Source: Glebionis coronaria
Taxonomy: Eukaryota; Streptophyta; Magnoliopsida; Asterales; Asteraceae
Length of the DNA stretch: 64,000 bases
Direction: 5' to 3'
NCBI GenBank assembly: GCA_025667525.1
Contig: CM046882.1
Location: forward strand, 504,130,792-504,194,791
Part shown: positions 58,113-64,000 of the stretch, piece after piece
Layout of the letters: each line of letters starts with the position of its first letter
How positions within the stretch are numbered: the first letter of the stretch is position 1
Translations under genes and position numbers: made by a program
The notes under the pieces: generated by a model
What the model was told of the DNA's origin: nothing
Databases searched by the model: none
The model's input: only the letters and a program-made list of their open reading frames with translations

Positions 58113-58953
58113 TAAAGGTTTATATAGTTCATAACAATTACACAAAACCCTAAACGAGATCAAAGCACACATAGCGGAAGCGATTTAACATGATCATGAT
58201 AATAACACAATTATAATTAATCGAATTAGGGTTACATACCTTTACGCTAATGCAAATCCACAAGAAGAAGAAGAACGAATCACCAATTCGGGTTAATACC
58301 ATATATCACCAAGATATAGTCTAAAGTAAGACTATATTACGATCTTGTACACACGTAATACAACGAGCTAACCGTGATTCTAGCACGTGTAAACCGAGCT
58401 ATAACGCTTGTAGAAAATCTACCTAACAACCCTAGAGAGGGGCTAGGAATAGATTATAAGTAAAATTGATCAAACAAGAAAACCAACCAAAACCCCCTTT
58501 GTGGGTAGTCTTGCGATCGCAACAAGAGAGAAAGAGGGGAGAGATTTGTGTACCTTGAATTATGAGGTGAGGGTTTGTTTATATATGCTTAATTCTTGTA
58601 ACCCAAAATAAATAAAAGGAAAGTTTTTCTTCCCCTTCCTCTTCCTCCATAACTGACGGCCCAACACCCCCTTTGGCGTGTTCCGGAATCTTCCATCCGT
58701 CTTTCTATTTATCTTACTTACTATAAATTCATTTAACCCTCGTTAATACTTAACTCTTATTTATTTAACGATCGTTAAAGTTATATCTCGGTTTAATTTA
58801 ATAAATACATAAATATATATTTATTAAATAATTTAATAAAAAACAATAAATTTATTTATTAAATAAATTAACTCTTTACGTATTGAGTGCAATCTCGTAA
58901 TCTCGAGTTCGATCCTATCATACGACTATTAAATATACGTCTATAAAATTTCA
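58113..58953 (-). repeat. 5' LTR of copia-2
   Basis: 841 bp, starts TGAAATTTTATAG in element sense and ends CCTTTA (one change from the CA end). A TATA-like ATATATAAAC lies near 58575 on the minus strand. It abuts 39 bases of element E LTR at 58954. Confidence 0.88.
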
Positions 58954-59499
58954 GTCCTTTAGTCATTATTATTTCCCCCAACTCTTTTTACATGGTATCA
59001 GATAAATCGGTTCCAATTAGGGTTTAGTTCCAATTAGGGTTTCGAGTTTTGTTGTGAAGAACGGTACCCAGTGAATTCAGTTCCATTGGGGGTTTTTTGC
59101 TGGAGAATTTACTAGAACCCTTTTTGTTCTGATTCCGACCAGAACCCCGGTAAGATCTTGCCGGATCTGCTAAGTCTTTTTCTTTCAGTTTCGTTAGGGT
59201 TCTTCAGTTCCAGTTCTGATTTGAGGGACGTTATTTATTAGGGTTCTGACTCATGCCATGAATAAATTTTGAGGTGGGTATTGTTACTAATCTCTAATTA
59301 TTTTTATGGTGATTCAAATGATTTGATCTTCAGAATCTTTGATTTAGGGATCTGAATATTTTGTTTACTTCTAGTTGCTATGTTGCTGATATTGGGTTAT
59401 GAGTTCTGAGGTGTCTTAGTTTGATCCCCGTGAGATCAACTTATTGTTCGGATCATGAGGTGTTTAGGCCCAGGTGAGACCATTTGATTTTGGTTATGC

Positions 59500-60165
59500 T
59501 CTTTCTTATTTGTAGACTCAAATTGAGTCTTAGTTAGTCGAGAACCGAACATGTATGTTTCGGTTGCTTCACTCTTTGGATTTTCTTTTGGTTGGTTGAG
59601 ACATGCCTTGCCTCGACAGGTTGCTTCGTTTATTGGAAATTTTTGTTATCTGAGACCTATTGGTTTCTTCGTATTTTGCTTAGATCCCGAGTGAGATCTA
59701 TTGAGACCTATAGGTTGCTTCGTTTATTGGTTAGTGAGACCTGTTACAACAAGTTGCTTCGTCTTGAGACCTGCCTTGCCTCGACAGGTTGCTTCGTTTA
59801 TTGGCAGTTTTGATTAGGTGAGACCTGCCTTGCCTCGATAGGTTGCTCGTTTATTGGCAATGTTGATTAATTGATACCTCACACATGTTGCTTCGTTTTG
59901 TGTTCTTTGGTTAGTTGAGACCTCATTGAGGTTGCTTCATTTTTGGGACTTCTTTGGTTAGTTGAGACCTCACACAGGTTGCTTCGTTTTTACAGTTCTT
60001 TGGTTTGTTGAGACCTGTATTGACAGATTGCTTCGTCATTAGGAAATTCTGGTTAGCTGAGACCTTATGCTTACTTCGGTCATTCTGGATTTATTTTTCA
60101 TGAGACCTTGTTGGTTGCTTCGTATATTAGTTCGATCCCAAGTGAGATCGATTAGTTTTACGTAA
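59500..60165 (+). repeat. Degenerate tandem repeat inside element E
   Basis: About a dozen units of roughly 45-60 bases, each with GAGACCT...GGTTGCTTCG and often TTTATTGG or TTTGGTTAG, with unequal spacers. It makes up nearly half of the element interior. Confidence 0.75.
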
Positions 60166-60284
60166 GTTAAAGATTTGGATCCTTGCTTCGTGGAAGACTT
60201 TTGCTTATCATTTTTTGGGTTTTAATCGTTGTTGTATTTTATATTTGTAACAAGATGGGCATGTATACTCAGCTTGAGGGGGGA

Positions 60285-60429
60285 TGTTAGAATTAGTAAT
60301 AAGGGCCCGGTCCATTAGTTAACCTAGCTTAGCTGGCTTATTTATACTCCTGTAGTTTCAGTCTTTCATAACACATATCAATACAATGTAGTCCTTTAGT
60401 CACTATTGTTTCCCCCAACTATGTTTACA
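60285..60429 (+). repeat. 3' LTR of element E
   Basis: 145 bp, TGTTAGAA to TTTACA. Preceded by the polypurine tract at 60276-60284. TTTAT at 60430-60434 would be the right-hand target duplication, which cannot be tested here. Confidence 0.8.
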
Positions 60430-60442
60430 TTTATTATTGTTC

Positions 60443-60953
60443 ATGGCATCGGGCAATCAAGATGTGAGAGATGCATTATCTAAGCTCTTGTAAATGGATA
60501 CGATGTTTAAATATCAAGTTGAGTTTAAGTATCTTATAAGTCAAGTAACAAGGATCTCTGAAAGTTCGCTTGCATTGTTTTACATATCCAGACTTAAACT
60601 GAAGCTATAGCTAGAACTATTGAGGTCGTGCTTGAAGCCTACAAATTTATGCGAAGCGTTTTACTTAGCTCGTATTATCAAGATCTGTTTGGAGGAAACT
60701 ACTACTCATGAGGCGAACAAGTTGGATCTTGGATTCGATTCAGGAGACAATTCCATCATGGAAAGAACAAATAATGATAGGGATGAGAAGGTTCAAAATC
60801 TTGAGGAAACAACTATCCATAAGTCGAACACAGAGGACGCTGCCAAACCAAGTAGGGTTGCTACATCGAAAGAACATGAATGTCACGATGGGTTTGAGGT
60901 TGTGCCGATCGAGTATAAAGGACAAACTATGTTGGAGAACAAATTGGGTTGAA
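60443..60953 (+). pseudogene. Ty3/gypsy gag fragment
   Basis: One frame from ATG 60443 (MASGNQDVRDALSKLL) through a TAA at 60491-60493, then KYQVEFKYLISQVTRISESS and LALFYISRLKLKL, a TAG near 60608-60610, and LCEAFYLARIIKICLEE, to an acidic tail ending at TGA near 60951. The pattern (ISESSLALFYISRL...LARII) is the capsid C-terminus of gypsy gag proteins that I recall from Asteraceae. No zinc knuckle or pol follows, so the element is internally deleted. Confidence 0.65.
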
Positions 60954-61400
60954 GAACAATATCTTTTGGAGAACAATCAGTGTTGGAGAACTATGTGGGT
61001 GGAGAACGTAGGACGACGATCTACGCGAAGGAGATATGCGACAGTAGAATGTGGGACGACGGTGGGATTAGGATCTGGGATCCTGGAATTGCGAGCTTTT
61101 CAAGACATCACTTTAAGGACAATGTGAATTTGAAGGAGTGGCAAATGATGCGCCTGGGTTCGTGATGGGTTAGGATAACCATCATGCTTGTCAATTATTT
61201 ATGATATGTGTTAGGATAAGTCTTTGATGTTTTTAGGATAAGTCTTGTTTTTATGTGAGTTATCACATAACTAGTATTTAAGGTTTCATTATGTAATCAT
61301 ATTATCAATCAATCAATCAAGTTAAGCAACTAATGTCTCTACGTCTTATCTTCTCTAGTTTTTAAGGAGCAAACACCCGTTAAAAGTGGGTTTTCAATAG
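60954..61400 (+). mobile_element. Tail of the deleted gypsy element, copy 1
   Basis: A short frame (60980-61165) ends with GGIRIWDPGIASFSRHHFKD and KEWQMMRLGS, followed by 230 bases with AGTATTTAAGGTTTC and a GTAATCATATTATCAATCAATC stretch that resembles an LTR promoter and leader. A diverged second copy follows at 61408. I cannot set exact LTR ends. Confidence 0.45.
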
Positions 61401-61680
61401 TATTTTTTTCAAGACGTCACCTTGAGGGCAAAGGTGGTTTCGAAGGAGTGAGGAATGATACACCCGAGCTTTATGTAGGTCGAGCCAAGCATGTTAATGT
61501 TATCTATCTTAGGATTAAGGTATTATTATTCGGCTTTATAAATCCCATGTCATTATTCTCAATGCAGTCAATCAAGTAAAACAACAATAAATCTCTAGTT
61601 TCTCTTTTATACTACTTAAGGAGCAAGCACACGCTTGAAGTGGTGATATCTATCCCGATACACCCTAACCGGGTCGTACC
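61401..61680 (+). mobile_element. Tail of the deleted gypsy element, copy 2
   Basis: TTTTCAAGACGTCACCTTGA (from about 61408) to the GGAGCAAGCAC stretch (about 61620) repeats 61095-61380: same frame remnant (FQDVTL), same spacing to TTTATAAATC and AGTCAATCAAG, and the same AAGGAGCAA end. This suggests two tandem or nested LTR-bearing tails. Confidence 0.45.
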
Positions 61681-62172
61681 ATTTTCTAGTTGGCTAGATG
61701 CCTATCAAATAGGTTAGTTAAAGCTTAGACGTTTTGGGTTGATCATATCAGTTCGAATAGACATTACTTGTCCATCATGCTCTTAAGTCCAAGGAATTAT
61801 TCGTTCTTTAGTAGCTTAGTAATACAAGCCAAAAGTAAAAGTCAACATAAAAGTCAACAATAACTTACTTTCAGTTTCCCATTTCTTGTTAATTGGGAAA
61901 TTTTGGGTATTTGTGTTGATAATCTTCATCATACTAATTAGGATCTGGATTTGAGATTTTGGATTGTATCAAGTGGTAGTAGAGCAACCTTTCCTCATAT
62001 TTGCTCAAAATCTGTTCATCCGCCAATAAAGTTGTTCAATTTTTTTTCCAAATTCAAGTTTCACGCCAATTCACAAAAATGTTCATAATCTTCCAAATCC
62101 ATTGAGTTAGCTGTATGGTTCTTGGTTGGTTATTCATGTTCATTGGTAAATTAATTGTGCATTGATTAAGTC
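61681..62172 (+). other. Non-coding stretch before element F gag, with a possible primer site
   Basis: No frame. AGTGGTAGTAGAGCAACC at 61972-61989 resembles the initiator tRNA-Met primer site (TGGTATCAGAGC) with three changes. It would mark the end of a 5' LTR of element F, but no partner LTR is in the window. Confidence 0.4.
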
Positions 62173-62952
62173 TTGATCATAGGTCAAGAAGTAGAAAATG
62201 ATGATTCTATTAGGAAGTTAGTTGCATTGTTTTTAAAGGAAGAAATAGTCAAGATCAGAGAAGAGGGAACAATGAGTAATCAAAAGAATAGGTATCATCA
62301 GTTTGCAAAATTTTCATTTCCTAGTTTTGGGGGTACTAATGTGCATGGTTGGGTACTTAAGTGTGAACAATTCATTAAGATTGATCATGTAGCAAATAAG
62401 GGTAAGATCAGTTTTGTCTCCATTCATTTGGATGATCTTCCATTGATGTGGTATCAACAATTTCTTCACATAATAGGAGAAACTGTTTCTTGGCAAGTTT
62501 ACAAAGAAACAATAGTCAAAAGATTTGGGGGTAACTTTGTTGATCCATTGGGTGAAATCAACAAATTGAGGCAAAGTGGTTATGTTCAAGAATACATAGA
62601 TAGTTATGATAAGTTTTTGTGCAAAGTTTACTTGCCTACATATCAAGCTATTTGTTTCTTTGTAGCAAGATTGAATAGGGAGTTAGAATTGGTAGTTAGA
62701 ATGAATAAGCCAAGATCATTAGCTGAATTTTATAGCTTATGTAGGATGGAAGAAAATAAGTTGGAAGTTCTTAGCCGTAGTTTGGAAATGGATGCACAAG
62801 ACTATTATGTACAAAAGGAAAATAAAAGGGTGTTTAGTAATACAGTGACCACAAGTAGTTTGAAGGAAAAGGCACACAATGAGTGTAATTTTGGTACCTT
62901 AAAATATTCACATCCTGTTTTGAAGTGGAGGAGGGGTACAAAATGGAAGTAA
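62173..62952 (+). pseudogene. gag of element F (Ty3/gypsy)
   Basis: Open for 259 residues; the first in-frame ATG is near 62272. Retrotrans_gag features: FAKFSFPSFGGTNVHGWVLK, IHLDDLPLMWYQQF, ETIVKRFGGNFVDPLGEINK, VARLNRELELVVRMNKPRSL. The frame then runs into RT-proximal sequence without a zinc knuckle or protease, so 62900-63000 is a deletion junction. Confidence 0.8.
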
Positions 62953-64000
62953 ATCTAACTTCTATGACTCTATGTGTTTATGTCTACCTTACTCATAGTG
63001 TTTATGCTCAACTAATGAGTACATGTATGACTACACCCTCCAGTACAAATGTGCACCTTCAGTTAAAATTTTTGATTGAAAAATATAATGGTGTCTTTGC
63101 TATTCCTAAGTGTTTACCACTTCATACAAACCATGACCATAGAATTCCTTTACATAATGAAACACTCATTAATATCATGCCCTATAGACACCATCTAACT
63201 CAAAAAGCTGCTATAAAGGAAATGGCCAAGGAATAATTAGAAAGTGGAGTTATTATACACAATGATAGTCCTTTCTCTTCTCTCATTGTGATGGTTAAGA
63301 AAAAAGATGGCACTTGGAGGATGTGTGGTGATTACATGTATTTAAACAAGAAAACTCTCAAAGATAAGTTCCCCATACCTATTATAAAAGAACTCATAGA
63401 TGAGTTATATGGGGCACATGTGTTCACAAAGTTGGATCTAAGATTTGGATACCATAAGATAAGAATGTGTGAGGAAGACATACACATAACTGACACATAA
63501 CTGCTTTTAGAACTCACCAAGGTCACTATGAATTTTTAGTGATGCCCTTTGGATTAACCAATACACCTTCCTCATTTCAAGCCCTCATAAATAAAGTATT
63601 TGCTCTATTTTTGAGGAAATTTGTGTTAGTATTTTTTTATGACATTATGGTGTATAACATAAACATACAGGACCATGTTCAGCATTTGGATATGGTTTTG
63701 CAAACAAGGCAGTCTCACCAGTTATGTGCTAAAATGAGCAAACGTGTGTTTGGGACAACACAAGTAGAGTATCTAGGCCATGTTCTTTCAGGAAAAAGGG
63801 TTTCCACTGACTCTCATAAGATCAAAGCAATGCAAGATTGGCTTACTCCTGTCAATATTAAGAAGTTAAGAGGTTTTCTTTTGGTCTTATTGGTTACTAC
63901 AGGAGGTTTAAAACCCATCGTTGTATTCATTTCTAATTCATGTATGTTTTTAATCAAATCCTTTCTATAACTGTAACTCTGTAACAATCCTTTGTTTTCA
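62925..64000 (+). pseudogene. Reverse transcriptase of element F (chromovirus-like, decayed)
   Basis: Pieces: 62925-63236 (VFAIPKCLPLHTNHDHRIPL), 63288-63500 ([40 protein letters not shown]) and 63539-63970 (MPFGLTNTPSSFQALINKVF, FLRKFVLVFFYDIMVYN, TTQVEYLGHVLSGKRVSTD). The catalytic F-D-D-I is changed to F-Y-D-I, removing the first aspartate. Stop at 63234-63236, frame breaks near 63500 and in a T-run near 63880. Similarity ends near 63910; the remainder to 64000 is not recognised. Confidence 0.85.

Larger units (their letters stand above)
53374..58953 (-). mobile_element. Ty1/copia element copia-2 (5' part, uninterrupted reference copy)
   Basis: Minus-strand relative of copia-1: 5' LTR 58113-58953, primer site 58098-58111, leader, gag 56581-55832, protease and integrase 55831-54370, RT 54340-53374. 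The left part (rest of RNase H, 3' LTR) is displaced by copia-1 and lies outside the window. It supplies the empty sites for E2, the solo LTR and D. It carries several stops and shares one frameshift with copia-1. It is inserted into the LTR of element E. Confidence 0.88.
58954..60429 (+). mobile_element. Element E: miniature copia-type LTR element (TRIM-like)
   Basis: 3' LTR 60285-60429 (145 bp, TGTTAGAATTAG...GTTTACA). A 39-base remnant of the 5' LTR (58954-58992) matches bases 60391-60429. The primer site TGGTATCAGA follows at 58993-59002, and the polypurine tract GAGGGGGGA precedes the 3' LTR. The 1.3-kb interior has no gag or pol frame. The primer site, tract and TGTTAG start suggest a Ty1/copia parent. 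Copia-2 is inserted in the 5' LTR, removing its first part to beyond the window. Confidence 0.82.

Noticed and set aside
59500..60165. CRISPR array
   Set aside because: Plant nuclear context, units are degenerate and of unequal length, and no spacers of constant size.

Overview
This window is repeat DNA from a flowering-plant nuclear genome. I see no host protein-coding gene. Athila-type Ty3/gypsy elements primed by tRNA-Asp, a chromovirus-type pol tail, Ty1/copia elements primed by initiator tRNA-Met and a miniature LTR element all point to a eudicot. The gag fragment near 60.5 kb resembles gypsy gag proteins I associate with Asteraceae, so that family is my best but unproven guess.

The sequence is a stack of LTR retrotransposons inserted into one another. 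From the outside in: a miniature copia-type element E (58954-60429, +) is cut by copia-2 (53374-58953, -); copia-2 pol is cut by copia-1 (23298-53373, -). Copia-1 carries four insertions: gypsy element C at its 3' end (14618-23297, -), non-autonomous gypsy element E2 (24886-35998, -), a solo LTR of the C family (38064-42331, +) and non-coding element D (42801-50325, +). Element C is cut by a chromovirus-type gypsy (11489-14617, +), which is itself cut by Athila element B (264-11488, -). B shares its left LTR with another copy, A, that runs off the window. The copia-2 sequence acts as an empty site for copia-1, so three insertions can be placed to the base with 5-bp target duplications: AGCAT (E2), ACAAT (solo LTR) and CTTAC (D). 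To the right of E lie a decayed gypsy gag, two diverged copies of an element tail, and a decayed chromovirus-like gag-pol (F) that reaches the window end.

All protein genes belong to these elements and all are broken by stops or frameshifts. B still shows gag, protease, reverse transcriptase, RNase H and integrase in order. C and E2 are different: they have gag and protease followed by an acidic reading frame with FDPG motifs, and no reverse transcriptase or integrase, so they would have needed enzymes in trans. D and E have no coding capacity.

The most interesting signals are non-coding. The 5' leaders of copia-1, copia-2, C and E2 share a block of about 115 nt although they belong to two superfamilies. 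D contains a compact set of nested perfect helices that looks like a structured RNA, and near its 3' end a repeated hairpin with compensatory changes beside polypurine tracts. B and E2 carry three extra polypurine-tract-like motifs in the same arrangement. E2 LTRs contain an antisense tRNA-like sequence with both Pol III boxes and a T-run.
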